The notes beneath the pieces are model-generated. The model searched no databases and was not told where the DNA came from. It saw nothing but the letters and a program-made list of their open reading frames with translations. Below, one piece after another: positions 17,475 through 26,730 of a DNA stretch of 64,000 nt (position 1 is its first letter; each line of letters starts with the position of its first letter). A program made the position numbers and the translations under genes. Source of the DNA: Paenibacillus donghaensis (GTDB taxonomy: Bacteria > Bacillota > Bacilli > Paenibacillales > Paenibacillaceae); contig NZ_CP021780.1 of NCBI RefSeq assembly GCF_002192415.1, forward strand, positions 7,440,001 to 7,504,000, written 5' to 3'.

Positions 17475-17832
17475 AGCGTAATCAGTGAAGTAGAGCTATA
17501 ACAAAACTCAAGCTTATGCTTTCGAAGTGAGTTTGTACGAAGATTATTCAGTGAGGAATACGCTCACAAACTAAGCGGATGCTTTCGAAGTGAGTTTTGT
17601 ACGAAGCGTAATCAATGAAGCTATCCTAAACAAAACTTAAGTGTATGCTTTCGAAGCGAGTTTTGTACGAAGCGTAATCAATGAAGCTATCCTAAACAAA
17701 ACTTAAGCGGATGCTTTCGAAGCGAGTTTGTACGAAGATTAATCAGTGAGGAATACGCTCACAAACTAAGCGGATGCTTTCGAAGTGAGTTTTGTACGAA
17801 GCGTAATCAATGAAGCTATCCTAAACAAAACT
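17475..17832 (+). repeat. Tandem array of 63/66-bp hairpin units
   Basis: ATGCTTTCGAAG recurs at 17516, 17579, 17645, 17711 and 17774, spacing 63, 66, 66 and 63 bp. Two unit types exist: one with GTTTGT and ACAAAC arms, one with GTTTTGT and ACAAAAC arms. When one arm gains a T the other gains an A, so pairing is kept. The last unit ends a few bases before the ribosome site of the FAD gene. No unique spacers, so not CRISPR. Confidence 0.8.
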
Positions 17833-17846
17833 TTCAGGAGGACAAA

Positions 17847-19277
17847 ATGAGCAATTATGATGTAATCGTCGTGGGAGCGGGGCCGGCCGGGATCTTCGCA
17901 TGTTATGAGCTGTCGCGCAAGGCGCCGCAGTTGAAGGTGCTGCTGGTGGACAAAGGGCATGATATCTATCGCCGCAGCTGTCCGATTCTGGAAGAGAAGA
18001 TCAAGTTGTGTCCGCCGGCCTCTGGCCGTAAAGAATTCGCCGGGTGTCTGCCCGCCTGCTCCATCACTGCAGGATTCGGTGGCGCGGGAGCGTACAGTGA
18101 CGGCAAATTCAACATTACCACTGAATTCGGAGGCTGGATGACAGACTATCTTTCGCCCTCCAAGGTGCTGGAGCTGATCCGTTATGTGGACGAGATTAAT
18201 CTGGAGCATGGGGCTACGCCGACGATTACAGACCCGACGACAGAGAGTATCCGAGATATTGAGCAGCGGGGTTATGCCGCAGGATTGAAACTGCTGCGCG
18301 CCGAGGTACGTCATCTGGGGACTGAGCAGAATCTGGAGATTCTGAAATCAATCTATGAATATCTGAAGACCCGCATTGATATGGTGTTCAAGGCGGAAGT
18401 GCAGGACATTGTTACGGTAAAAGAAGACGGCAAGCACCGCATAACAGGTATTCAGCTCAAGAACGGTGACAGCTATGAAGCGGACCGGGTAATGATTGCA
18501 CCGGGGCGTGACGGCTCTGCCTGGCTGAGCGAAATTCTTAAGAAACGCCGCCTCAAAATGTACAACAATCAGGTGGACGTAGGGGTGCGGGTCGAAACCT
18601 CGGATGTTGTAATGAGAGAGATTAATGAGCATTTATATGAAGGCAAATTTATCTATAATACTTCCGTGGGCACCAGAGTGCGAACCTTCTGCAGCAATCC
18701 TTCCGGACATGTGGTTGTTGAGAATCACAGTGGAGTCATGGCGGCGAACGGCCACTCCTATAAAGATCCGAAGCTTGGCTCAATGAATACCAATTTTGCG
18801 CTGCTGGTGTCCCATACCTTCACCGAACCTTTTGACAAGCCCAACGAATATGCGCGGGAGATCTGCAAGCGGGCCAATGATCTGTCCAATGGTGGCGTGA
18901 TTGTGCAGAAATACGGCGACATCCTGCGTGGGCGGCGTTCTACGGAGACCCGGATCAGCGAAGGGTTTCTGGAGCCTTCACTGAAGGAAGCCGTACCGGG
19001 TGACCTGGGTCTGGTGCTGCCGTACAACACGATGAAGAGCCTGATTGAAATGGTGGAAGCCCTGGAAAAAGTAACTCCGGGTATCGCCTCTGAGCACACA
19101 CTGTTCTATGGAGTGGAGGCCAAATTCTATTCAGCCCGTCCGAAACTGACGGAGAAGCTGGAGACAGAAATTGCCGGACTGTATTGCGGCGGAGACGGGG
19201 CAGGCATTACACGGGGGCTGGCACAGGCCGGTGCGGCAGGAGTCTGGATTGCGCGGGGCATGCTCGAATCGATGTAA
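17847..19277 (+). CDS. FAD-dependent oxidoreductase (COG2509-like)
   Basis: 476 residues. The N-terminal dinucleotide-binding motif is VIVVGAGPAGIFACYELS. A second conserved block ASGRKEFAGCLPACSITAGFGGAGAYSDGKFN has several Cys and Gly. The C-terminal FAD motif GLYCGGDGAGITRGLAQAG is complete. This matches the uncharacterised FAD-dependent dehydrogenase group COG2509 in length and layout. The substrate is not known. ATG with AGGAGGACAAA upstream. The nearest upstream control element is a guanine-type riboswitch (17309), which would tie it to purine metabolism if the transcript reads through the repeat array. A terminator follows at 19367. Confidence 0.85.
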   Translation: MSNYDVIVVGAGPAGIFACYELSRKAPQLKVLLVDKGHDIYRRSCPILEEKIKLCPPASGRKEFAGCLPACSITAGFGGAGAYSDGKFNITTEFGGWMTDYLSPSKVLELIRYVDEINLEHGATPTITDPTTESIRDIEQRGYAAGLKLLRAEVRHLGTEQNLEILKSIYEYLKTRIDMVFKAEVQDIVTVKEDGKHRITGIQLKNGDSYEADRVMIAPGRDGSAWLSEILKKRRLKMYNNQVDVGVRVETSDVVMREINEHLYEGKFIYNTSVGTRVRTFCSNPSGHVVVENHSGVMAANGHSYKDPKLGSMNTNFALLVSHTFTEPFDKPNEYAREICKRANDLSNGGVIVQKYGDILRGRRSTETRISEGFLEPSLKEAVPGDLGLVLPYNTMKSLIEMVEALEKVTPGIASEHTLFYGVEAKFYSARPKLTEKLETEIAGLYCGGDGAGITRGLAQAGAAGVWIARGMLESM

Positions 19278-19366
19278 AAGGGAAGCGCTGGAAGAAATGT
19301 GGTACAGGCTCTCTTAAATAGTGTATCCGCAGAAGTGAGTATGGACAGAGTGTAATTAGAGTTGTG

Positions 19367-19414
19367 AAGGCTGTCTTGGCCGCAGGGTTGCTGCGGGTAA
19401 GGCGGCCTTTGTTT
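19367..19414 (+). terminator. Terminator of the FAD oxidoreductase gene
   Basis: CTTGGCCGCAG pairs with CTGCGGGTAAG, extended by AAGGC/GCCTT, followed by TTTGTTTG. Confidence 0.7.
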
Positions 19415-19528
19415 GTATAATCCACCTCACCATGAAGTGCCTGAAGAATAGCTACAGCCCGCTCAATGGACAGCCGCAGGCGGTATCATTATAATAAACC
19501 GATAGATTAACCTATGGAGGCTGTGACC

Positions 19529-21190
19529 ATGCAAGAAACGTTTACCATCCTGCTGCAAATGTTCGAACGGGCAGCGCTGCTGCTGATGTGTCTGTTCGTG
19601 CTGACCCGGCTGCCGCGGTTTAAGGAGATTTTTCAGAAAGGAGACTACACACCCCAGGAGCTGATGATCGCAACGGTGATTTTCAGTGGCTTCGCGCTCT
19701 TCGGAACCTATAGCGGGATCAATGTGGAAGGGTCGCTGGTGAATGTGCGGATTATCGCAATCGTCTCCGGTGGAATTCTGTTCGGGCCGTGGGTAGGGCT
19801 GATTACCGGTCTGATCTCGGGGGTGCACCGCTTCCTGATTGATATCGGCGGGGTTACGTCGGTGCCCTGTCTGATTACCAGCGTTACCGCAGGGATTGTC
19901 TCCGGCATCATCTACCGCCGCACATCGGGGGAGAAACGCTGGATGGCCGGTATTCTGGCCGGGATGGCTACGGAGGCGCTGACGATGGTGCTGATTCTGG
20001 TGATGGCTGATCCGGTGTCGCTGGGCGTTGAGATTGTATCCAAGATTGCTTTTCCGATGATTATGAGCCAGATCAGTGTGGGCCTGATTGTCATGCTGGT
20101 GCAGAGTGTGGAAGGGGAGAAGGAACGGATTGCCGCCAAGCAGTCGAAGCTGGCTCTGGATATTGCCAACAAAACGCTGCCTTATTTCCGCAGTATCAAT
20201 CCCGAGTCGCTGCATATGATCTGCCAGATCATCAAAGAGGATATCGGAGCGGATGCCGTCGCCATTACGGACACGCGCCTGATCCTCGCTTATGTGGGGG
20301 TCGGAGAAGAATATTATATGGAAGCCAATGAGATTATCAGCGAGGAGACCAAACAGACCATCTCCAGCGGCGAAATTACGATCCGCGACGACGATTCCGA
20401 CTACATCAACCGTGAGATTAAATCGCTGATTATTATACCGCTGAAGGAGAAGGGCGAAATCACCGGCGCGCTCAAGATCTACTATACCAAAGCCCACAAA
20501 ATCACCTACTCCCTGCAGGCGATGGCTGTCGGATTGTCGCAGATGATCTCGACGCTGATGGAGGTGTCACGGGTGGAGGGCATCAAGGAGATGGCGAACA
20601 AGGCGGAGCTGAAGGCGCTGCAGACGAGCATTAATCCCCATTTTCTGTTCAATGCGCTGAACGCGATTATCTCCTCCATCCGCATTGATCCGGACAAGGC
20701 GCGGGAGCTGATCCTCAATCTGTCCGGTTATATGAGATACAATCTGGAGCTGACGGACGAGTTCATTGACATCCGGCGCGAGCTGCAGCAGGTTCAGCAG
20801 TATGTCGAGATTGAGAAGGCCCGTTTCGGCAGCCGGCTTACAGTGCTCTATGAAATTGATGAGGTACAGGTGCGCATCCCCAGTCTGATTATTCAGCCAC
20901 TGGTGGAGAATGCGATTGTGCACGGAATTCTGAAGAGCAAGGGCAAGGGCACCGTGACGATTTCGGTGCAAGAGCAGGACGATACGGTGCGGATCGGCAT
21001 CCGTGACACTGGTGCGGGCATCAGCCAAGAGACTATAGACAAGGTGTACAGCGGAAATATGCCGGAGAACAAAATCGGCTTATACAATGTGCATCAGCGG
21101 GTCAAGCTGATCTATGGGAATGGACTGACCATCCGGCGGCTGGAACAAGGAACGGACATCTCTTTTGATGTCAAAAAGGAGCGAATATGA
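19529..21190 (+). CDS. LytS/YpdA-type sensor histidine kinase
   Basis: 553 residues from the ATG at 19529; an upstream in-frame ATG at 19514 overlaps the GGAGG ribosome site (19516-19520), so the inner start is preferred. Domains: 5TM-LYT membrane sensor (~1-170; [17 protein letters not shown]), GAF-like (~200-345), histidine kinase domain with [14 protein letters not shown] around residue 372 (His phosphorylation site) and an ATPase domain with GIRDTGAGI. LytS-type kinases of this form sense pyruvate in E. coli (YpdA/PyrS, BtsS) and control pyruvate uptake in Bacillus (LytS). It overlaps the regulator gene by 4 bp. Confidence 0.9.
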   Translation: MQETFTILLQMFERAALLLMCLFVLTRLPRFKEIFQKGDYTPQELMIATVIFSGFALFGTYSGINVEGSLVNVRIIAIVSGGILFGPWVGLITGLISGVHRFLIDIGGVTSVPCLITSVTAGIVSGIIYRRTSGEKRWMAGILAGMATEALTMVLILVMADPVSLGVEIVSKIAFPMIMSQISVGLIVMLVQSVEGEKERIAAKQSKLALDIANKTLPYFRSINPESLHMICQIIKEDIGADAVAITDTRLILAYVGVGEEYYMEANEIISEETKQTISSGEITIRDDDSDYINREIKSLIIIPLKEKGEITGALKIYYTKAHKITYSLQAMAVGLSQMISTLMEVSRVEGIKEMANKAELKALQTSINPHFLFNALNAIISSIRIDPDKARELILNLSGYMRYNLELTDEFIDIRRELQQVQQYVEIEKARFGSRLTVLYEIDEVQVRIPSLIIQPLVENAIVHGILKSKGKGTVTISVQEQDDTVRIGIRDTGAGISQETIDKVYSGNMPENKIGLYNVHQRVKLIYGNGLTIRRLEQGTDISFDVKKERI

Positions 21191-21915
21191 GAGCAATTAT
21201 TGTAGAGGACGAAGAGCTGGCACGTCAGGAGCTGGCTTTTCTGATTGAAACGCATAGCGCGATTGAAATTGTGGCGCAGTTTGAGGACGGACTGGACGCC
21301 CTGAAATATTTGCAGACTGAGCAGGTGGATGTGCTGTTCCTCGATATCAACATTCCTTCCATTGACGGTGTGCTGCTGGCTCAGAACCTCAGCCGGTTCT
21401 CGGTGAAGCCCTATATTGTTTTTATTACGGCCTACAAGGAGCATGCGGCGGAAGCGTTTGAGATTGAAGCCTTGGACTATATTCTCAAGCCATACAGCGA
21501 GCTGCGGATCAAGGCTATGCTGCATAAGCTGGAGGGGGTATATACCGCGCGTGGACGCCAGAGTGAAGAGGGGCAGCATGCCGTAAGTGACAAGGTCAAT
21601 CTGTGGAGAAATGAGAAGATTATCGTCGTCGACGCTGACGATATCTATTATGCTTCGGCGCAGGAGAAGACCACAGCGGTTATGACCCGCACTGAGGAGT
21701 ACAGTATGGCGCTGAGCATCAGTGATTTTCACAGCCGGCTGCCGCAGGATAAGTTCTTTCGCTGTCACCGCTCCTACCTCGTCAACTTGTCCAAAATCAA
21801 GGAGATCATCCCCTGGTTTAACAATACGTACCTGCTGCGGCTGCATGATCTGGACTTCGAGGTGCCGGTGAGCCGCAGCAAGGTCAAGGAATTCCGGCAG
21901 ATTATGCGCCTGTAA
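21187..21915 (+). CDS. LytTR-family response regulator
   Basis: 242 residues. Receiver domain with [11 protein letters not shown] at the N terminus and phosphoacceptor Asp in [14 protein letters not shown] (~54), then a LytTR DNA-binding domain (~140-240; [31 protein letters not shown]). It pairs with the LytS-type kinase through an ATGA overlap. Regulators of this family bind paired direct repeats upstream of -35; just such a pair lies directly after its stop codon (21917-21947) in front of the MFS gene, making that gene its likely target. Confidence 0.92.
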   Translation: MRAIIVEDEELARQELAFLIETHSAIEIVAQFEDGLDALKYLQTEQVDVLFLDINIPSIDGVLLAQNLSRFSVKPYIVFITAYKEHAAEAFEIEALDYILKPYSELRIKAMLHKLEGVYTARGRQSEEGQHAVSDKVNLWRNEKIIVVDADDIYYASAQEKTTAVMTRTEEYSMALSISDFHSRLPQDKFFRCHRSYLVNLSKIKEIIPWFNNTYLLRLHDLDFEVPVSRSKVKEFRQIMRL

Positions 21916-21916
21916 A

Positions 21917-21947
21917 GGCAGTTCATTCCGCAGGAACGTCATCTCAT
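21917..21947 (+). promoter_or_regulatory. LytTR-type direct repeat operator upstream of the OFA transporter
   Basis: GGCAGTTCAT, eleven bases, GTCATCTCAT. The E. coli YpdB site recalled from the literature is GGCATTTCAT-N11-GGCATTTCAT; the two halves match at 9 and 8 of 10 positions with identical spacing. A TACAAT -10 at 21980-21985 has no good -35, as expected of an activator-dependent promoter. Confidence 0.65.
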
Positions 21948-22040
21948 TCCGTATTTCGCTCAAGCCGGGAGTCTATCGCTACAATAAAGAGGTAAAGAAC
22001 ACCTCGCAGCGATAACTCGGGAGAGAAAGAAGGAATAGAG

Positions 22041-23294
22041 ATGACGACAGCAAAGGGCGCTACAAGCACCAAGCGTTGGCTCGTTGTATTGGGTACTGTA
22101 ATTATGCAGATGGGCCTTGGCACCATCTATACATGGAGTTTGTTTAATGCGCATCTGGTTAGCAAATTCGGATGGGAGCTAAGCTCGGTTGCGATTACGT
22201 TTTCCATTACCAGCTTTGCTTTGGCTTTTGCCACCTTATTCGCCGGCAAGCTGCAGGATCGCTTCGGACTGCGCCGGTTGACTGCCGCTTCCGGCATTCT
22301 GCTCGGGCTCGGCTTGATTCTAAGCTCACAGGCCAGTTCTCTTCTGATGTTCTATCTGCTGGCGGGTGTTGTGGTCGGCTATGCGGACGGTACGGCTTAT
22401 ATCACTTCCTTGTCGAACCTGATTAAGTGGTTTCCGAAGCATAAAGGCTTAATCTCCGGGGTGTCCGTAGGAGCCTACGGAACTGGCAGCCTGATCTTCA
22501 AATATATCAACGGCGGACTGATTGAGTCGGTGGGTGTATCCAGTGCTTTTCTGTACTGGGGTCTGATCGTTATGGCGATGATCGTCATCGGTTCCACGCT
22601 GGTGCGTGAAGCTCCGGTACCTGCGGCAGTCCCATCGTCGGTAACAGCTGCCGGGGTCAAGGTAGTTCAGAAGGATTATACGGTAAAAGAAATGCTGCGC
22701 ACCAAGCAAGCTTACCTGCTGTTCGTTATTTTCTTCACTGCCTGCATGAGCGGCCTGTATCTGATCGGGATCGTCAAGGATATCGGCGTGCAGCTGGCAG
22801 GATTGGATGTGCAGACGGCAGCTAACGCCGTAGCGATGATTGCCATCTTCAACACAGCCGGACGTTTGATTCTGGGAGCATTGTCTGACAAAATGTCCCG
22901 CCTGAAGCTGGTAGGCGTTTCGCTGGCCGTGACTACAGCAGCCATGCTGACGCTTAGCTTCGCACCGCTCAGCTTCGGCCTGTTCTTCACCTGTGTAGCA
23001 GCCATCGCCTTCTGCTTCGGCGGCAATATCACAGTGTTCCCGGCCATTGTCAGCGACTTCTTCGGACTGAAGAATCACAGCAAGAACTACGGCATTGTGT
23101 ATCAGGGCTTCGGAATCGGCGCGTTATCCGGTTCGTTTATCGCGGCATCGCTGGGCGGCTTCAAGCCTACCTTCATCGTGATTGGCTTCCTGTGCCTGCT
23201 GGCCTGCCTGATTGCGGTTTCGCTGAAGCCGCCAGTCTCCGGCCGCAAAGAAACAAAGGGAATGAGCCTGAAGCCATATGGCCGCACGGCTTAA
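22041..23294 (+). CDS. OFA-family MFS transporter, YhjX-like
   Basis: 417 residues with 12 membrane helices. GTIYTWSLFNAHL in helix 1 and GYADGTAYITSLSNLIKWFPKHKGLISG between helices 4 and 5 are typical of the oxalate/formate antiporter (OFA) group, which includes E. coli YhjX. Members carry small carboxylates. It sits 125 bp after the LytTR gene, with a matching operator and promoter, so it is probably induced by that two-component system, most likely in response to pyruvate. The transported compound is inferred. A terminator follows at 23355. Confidence 0.88.
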   Translation: MTTAKGATSTKRWLVVLGTVIMQMGLGTIYTWSLFNAHLVSKFGWELSSVAITFSITSFALAFATLFAGKLQDRFGLRRLTAASGILLGLGLILSSQASSLLMFYLLAGVVVGYADGTAYITSLSNLIKWFPKHKGLISGVSVGAYGTGSLIFKYINGGLIESVGVSSAFLYWGLIVMAMIVIGSTLVREAPVPAAVPSSVTAAGVKVVQKDYTVKEMLRTKQAYLLFVIFFTACMSGLYLIGIVKDIGVQLAGLDVQTAANAVAMIAIFNTAGRLILGALSDKMSRLKLVGVSLAVTTAAMLTLSFAPLSFGLFFTCVAAIAFCFGGNITVFPAIVSDFFGLKNHSKNYGIVYQGFGIGALSGSFIAASLGGFKPTFIVIGFLCLLACLIAVSLKPPVSGRKETKGMSLKPYGRTA

Positions 23295-23354
23295 CCATAT
23301 ATAGCAGTAAGATGTTGGCTTAGCAGTACAAACATAGAGATGCAAACATGCAGC

Positions 23355-23405
23355 AAAAAAGGGACGTTCCGAGGCCGGTTAAATGGCTGCGGAGTGTCCC
23401 TTTTT
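23355..23405 (+). terminator. Terminator of the OFA transporter gene
   Basis: AAAAAGGGAC pairs with GTCCCTTTTT over a long loop that itself has GGCCGG/TGGCTG-like pairing. Confidence 0.7.
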
Positions 23406-23450
23406 GTTGTGTCGGGTTAAGCGTAGTATGGGAGGACGGCAAGGTGGCGG

Positions 23451-23635
23451 GACGGGACAGGACAGGACAGGACAGGACAGGACAGGACAGGACAGGACAG
23501 GACAGGACAGGACAGGACAGGACAGGACAGGACAGGACAGGACAGGACAGGACAGGACGGGACAGGACAGGACAGGACAGGACAGGACAGGACAGGACAG
23601 GACAGGACAGGACAGGACAGGACAGGACAGGATAG
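23451..23635. repeat. Pentanucleotide microsatellite, 37 units of GACAG
   Basis: 185 bp of uninterrupted 5-bp units: 34 exact GACAG, two GACGG (23451, 23556) and a final GATAG. It lies in non-coding DNA between two gene ends and is open in all three plus frames only because of its period. Confidence 0.98.
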
Positions 23636-23704
23636 CGAGACGGTAGTACGCAACGTGGCGCGGCTTAGCTCCGCTTAGCCGGGGCCAGTTGCAGCTAAGT
23701 CATG

Positions 23705-23900
23705 TTGCTGCGGACCGTATGGCCTCTATTTACGGTTTTGAGCCGATTTTTCAGCATTAACGGACCGAGGAGCCCTTAATCAGGGCAAACAGGGTGTTGC
23801 AGGCAACAATATCCGCGAATAGAGGCTCCTGAGTCCGTTAAGTGCCCCAAGCAAGCCATTTCGGCCAAATAGCGGCTGCTGAGTCCGTAAGCCGCTGAAC
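23705..23900. repeat. Dispersed palindromic repeat cluster, family 4 (CGGACTCAGGAGCC type)
   Basis: Units such as GCGGACCGTATGGCCTCTAT and the inverted form ATAGAGGCTCCTGAGTCCGT occur at about 23711, 23760, 23816 and 23868. The same units recur at 54504-54690. Nothing coding is seen in the rest of 23640-24079. Confidence 0.7.
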
Positions 23901-24079
23901 CCGGGCTTGTGATGCTGGCGCTAGGCAGGTGAAAAGGCAATTGGTGCGCCTTGGCTGAACCTGCCGGTATGAATGGTGTTGTGCTTGACGGAATGAAGGC
24001 GTCTTTTGCCGTTCCCATTCGTTTTTTGCTTTCGCCCCTCATCCTTGTCATTCGCTCTCATCTTTCGTCTTTTGTGGGT

Positions 24080-25057
24080 TTACCAGGCGTAGGCTTCGGG
24101 TGCAGGTTTGCCGGGTCCGGGGAAGATCCGGTCGAGTTCCTGCAGCGTATCCTCTGCTAAAGTAATCTCGACGGCCCGGAGTGAATTCTCCAGCTGTTCT
24201 GCCGTTCTTGGGCCGATAATTGGCGCGGTCATCGCCGGATTCGCCAGCAGCCAGGCCAGAGCAACATTGGATTGGCTCTCGCCCAGGTCAGAGCAGAGTC
24301 CGGCAAAAGCCTCCAGTTGACCGCGTTTAGCCTCGATGGCGCCGCTCTCCTGTGCAGATCTGGAGCCAGGTTGCGGCTTAAGCGCATTCTCGCCAAGCAG
24401 ACCTCCAGCCAAGGGACTCCAGGCTACCACGCCGATTCCGTGATGTTTGGCGGACGGCAGGACCTCCAGTTCCGGTTCTCTGCACAGCAGGCTATATTTA
24501 TGCTGCTCGGAGACGAGTCCCAGCATGCCGCGCTTTTTGGCTTCGGCCTGTGCTACAGCCAGATGCCAGCCGGCAAAGTTGCTGGAGCCGATGTAGTCGG
24601 CAGAGCCTTTTTGGATGATGGACTGAAAAACTTCCCACAGCTCATCCCAGCTGACGCTCAGATCGACATGATGCATCTGGTACAGTTCAATATGCTCCGT
24701 CTGCAGTCGCTTCAGCGAACCCTCCAGATGGCGGCGGATTTTATAGGCGGACAGTCCGTTCTCCGAGTTAGGTCCGTCATTCGCATCCTGCATATCCCCG
24801 TATACCTTCGTGGCCAGCACAACACGCTGCCGACGGTTGCCGCCTTGGGCGAACCAGTGTCCGATGATCTCCTCAGTGAAGCCGCGTTTCTCTCCGCCAT
24901 AGCCGTTTGCGGTATCGAAGAAATTAATGCCCGCGTCCAGCGCGGCGTCCATAATGCGAAAAGCTTCCTTCTGGTCCGTACTTTGACCGAAATTCATTGT
25001 GCCCAAACAGAGCTTGCTTACATTCAGTCCCGTACGTCCTAGCTTGGTATACTTCAT
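24080..25057 (-). CDS. Aldo/keto reductase
   Basis: 325 residues from the ATG at 25057, which has GAGGCGG upstream; a longer reading frame to 25156 adds 33 residues without a ribosome site. It is a (beta/alpha)8 NADPH-dependent oxidoreductase: INFFDTANGYGGEKRGFTEE carries the catalytic Asp and Tyr, VLATKVYGD the Lys and YQMHHVDLS the His. IGPRTAEQLENSLRA is the cofactor end. The whole length and spacing are normal for the family. The substrate is unknown. It stands alone between repeat-rich DNA and the odh operon. Confidence 0.9.
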   Translation of the reverse strand: MKYTKLGRTGLNVSKLCLGTMNFGQSTDQKEAFRIMDAALDAGINFFDTANGYGGEKRGFTEEIIGHWFAQGGNRRQRVVLATKVYGDMQDANDGPNSENGLSAYKIRRHLEGSLKRLQTEHIELYQMHHVDLSVSWDELWEVFQSIIQKGSADYIGSSNFAGWHLAVAQAEAKKRGMLGLVSEQHKYSLLCREPELEVLPSAKHHGIGVVAWSPLAGGLLGENALKPQPGSRSAQESGAIEAKRGQLEAFAGLCSDLGESQSNVALAWLLANPAMTAPIIGPRTAEQLENSLRAVEITLAEDTLQELDRIFPGPGKPAPEAYAW

Positions 25058-25264
25058 AAGTTTGCCGCCTCTAATTCGTATTTTCCAATAATTATTACAG
25101 TATCCAATTATATACACACTCTGACCTATTACCCTTAAACAGCTCAGGGGAATCATGTGGCGGGAGCGGGAAAGGGATGCAATTTAGCATTGCAGACAGA
25201 AGCGGGCGGTAAAAAGCGGTAGTATGCCTATTAGCTGCGAAACTACTTACTCCTTATAACAAAA

Positions 25265-25313
25265 GCCAGGGTATAACCTCTGCTGTATGTGAGAGCAGAG
25301 GTTATACCCTGGC
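25265..25313 (-). terminator. Terminator of the odh operon
   Basis: A perfect 20-bp inverted repeat: arms 25265-25284 and 25294-25313, beginning GCCAGGGTATAACC. On the minus strand it is followed by TTTTGTTAT. It lies 53 bp after the odhB stop. 25058-25260 shows nothing else. Confidence 0.75.
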
Positions 25314-25366
25314 AAGTTAATATGAGAGGCATCTAAAACAACTGTGTGGCTAGTGAAGTCTTCAAC

Positions 25367-26677
25367 CTAACCTTCCAGCAGCAGAGATTCCGGGTCCTCC
25401 AGCAGTTCCTTAACCCGGACAAGGAAGCTTACTGCTTCTGAGCCATCTACGATCCGGTGATCATAGGAGAGCGCGATATACATCATCGGGCGGTTGGCAC
25501 TGCGTTCTTCATCCAGAGCGATGGGACGCAGCTGGATTTTGTGCATGCCCAGAATACCGACCTGAGGTGTGTTCAGGATAGGGGTGGACAACAGTGAGCC
25601 AAACACCCCGCCGTTGGTGATCGTAAATGTGCCGCCCTGAAGATCAGGCAGACCCAATGTATTCGCCCGTGCCTTGGAGGCCAGCTCGCCAATCTGGCGT
25701 TCGATCTGGGCGAAGCTCAGCCGGTCGGCATCGCGGACCACCGGAACAACAAGCCCTTCCTTGGCAGCGACGGCAATACCGATGTCGTAGAATTTCTTCA
25801 GCACCAGATCCTCGCCGTCAATCTCGGCGTTGAGCATCGGGAAGGCCTTCAGCGCGCCGATTACGGCTTTGGTGAAGAAGGACATGAAGCCAAGTCCTAC
25901 CTCATGCTTCTCTTTGAAGGCATCCTTGCGGCGTTTGCGGATGTCAAGGATGGCTGTCATGTCCACCTCGTTGAAGGTGGTCAGCATCGCCGCCGTCTGC
26001 TGCGCTTCGACGAGGCGGCTGGCAATGGTCAGCCGTCTGCGCGACATGCGCTTGCGCTCGACGTTCTTGCCATCGCCCGGCAGCTTCGCGCCCGCCGCCG
26101 CTGGCTTCGCACCCTCCGGCTTGGCTGGCGCCGCCGGAGGGACGGGGGCAGCAGCCTGCGGCGCGGCTGCCCCATGGCCCGAAACATCGGCCTGGATGAT
26201 CCGGCCGAGGGTGTCGCGCGGGCTGACCTCGCCGAGGTCAATGCCGCGCTCACGGGCCAGCTTGCGCGCCCCCGGCGAAGCCAGGGCCGCTGCGCTGTCA
26301 GCCGCCGCCGGCTCTGCAGGCGCGGCCTGCGGCGCTGCGGCGGCTGCACCGTCGACGCTAGCCGCACTTGCGGCAGGCGCACCGCCCGCCGCTGCACTGG
26401 CCCCTGCGGCAGGCGCGCTGCCCGCCGTGTTCCCGCCGCTGCCGGCTGCCTCGATGATGCCGATGGCTTCGCCAACGGCTACATTCTCGCCGGCCTGGCG
26501 CAGGATGGAGGAGATGACGCCATCCTCCTCGGCGCTGATCTCCAGGTTGACCTTGTCGGTCTCCAGCTCGGCAAGCACATCACCCTGGCCGACGGTATCG
26601 CCTTCCTTGACCAGCCATTTGTAGATTGTTCCTTCGGAAATGGATTCGCCCAGATCGGGTACTTTAATTTCGGACAC
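25367..26677 (-). CDS. odhB: 2-oxoglutarate dehydrogenase E2 (dihydrolipoyl succinyltransferase)
   Basis: 436 residues. Lipoyl domain at the N terminus with [12 protein letters not shown], the Lys being lipoylated, then an Ala/Pro linker (~80-130), the E3/E1-binding peripheral domain (~135-170; [16 protein letters not shown]), a second Ala/Pro linker and the catalytic domain ending with [16 protein letters not shown], which carries the His and Asp-Gly active-site motif. It transfers the succinyl group to CoA in the TCA cycle. ATG with GGAGGTAC upstream. It follows odhA by 53 bp. No E3 gene is beside it. High GC and low complexity in the linkers give long antisense reading frames that are not genes. 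Confidence 0.97.
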   Translation of the reverse strand: MSEIKVPDLGESISEGTIYKWLVKEGDTVGQGDVLAELETDKVNLEISAEEDGVISSILRQAGENVAVGEAIGIIEAAGSGGNTAGSAPAAGASAAAGGAPAASAASVDGAAAAAPQAAPAEPAAADSAAALASPGARKLARERGIDLGEVSPRDTLGRIIQADVSGHGAAAPQAAAPVPPAAPAKPEGAKPAAAGAKLPGDGKNVERKRMSRRRLTIASRLVEAQQTAAMLTTFNEVDMTAILDIRKRRKDAFKEKHEVGLGFMSFFTKAVIGALKAFPMLNAEIDGEDLVLKKFYDIGIAVAAKEGLVVPVVRDADRLSFAQIERQIGELASKARANTLGLPDLQGGTFTITNGGVFGSLLSTPILNTPQVGILGMHKIQLRPIALDEERSANRPMMYIALSYDHRIVDGSEAVSFLVRVKELLEDPESLLLEG

Positions 26678-26730
26678 AGGCCGTACCTCCCCAAATATAG
26701 TAGATTACGTTATCGTGACGCCGTCCTCCC

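Noticed and set aside
17475..17832. Possible CRISPR array
   Set aside because: Units are continuous, spaced 63-66 bp, with no unique spacers and no cas genes.
23348..23653. Open frames on both strands through the pentamer tract, coding TGQDR repeats or its reverse
   Set aside because: A stop-free 5-bp repeat is open in every frame that lacks a stop; no ribosome site and no protein-like ends.
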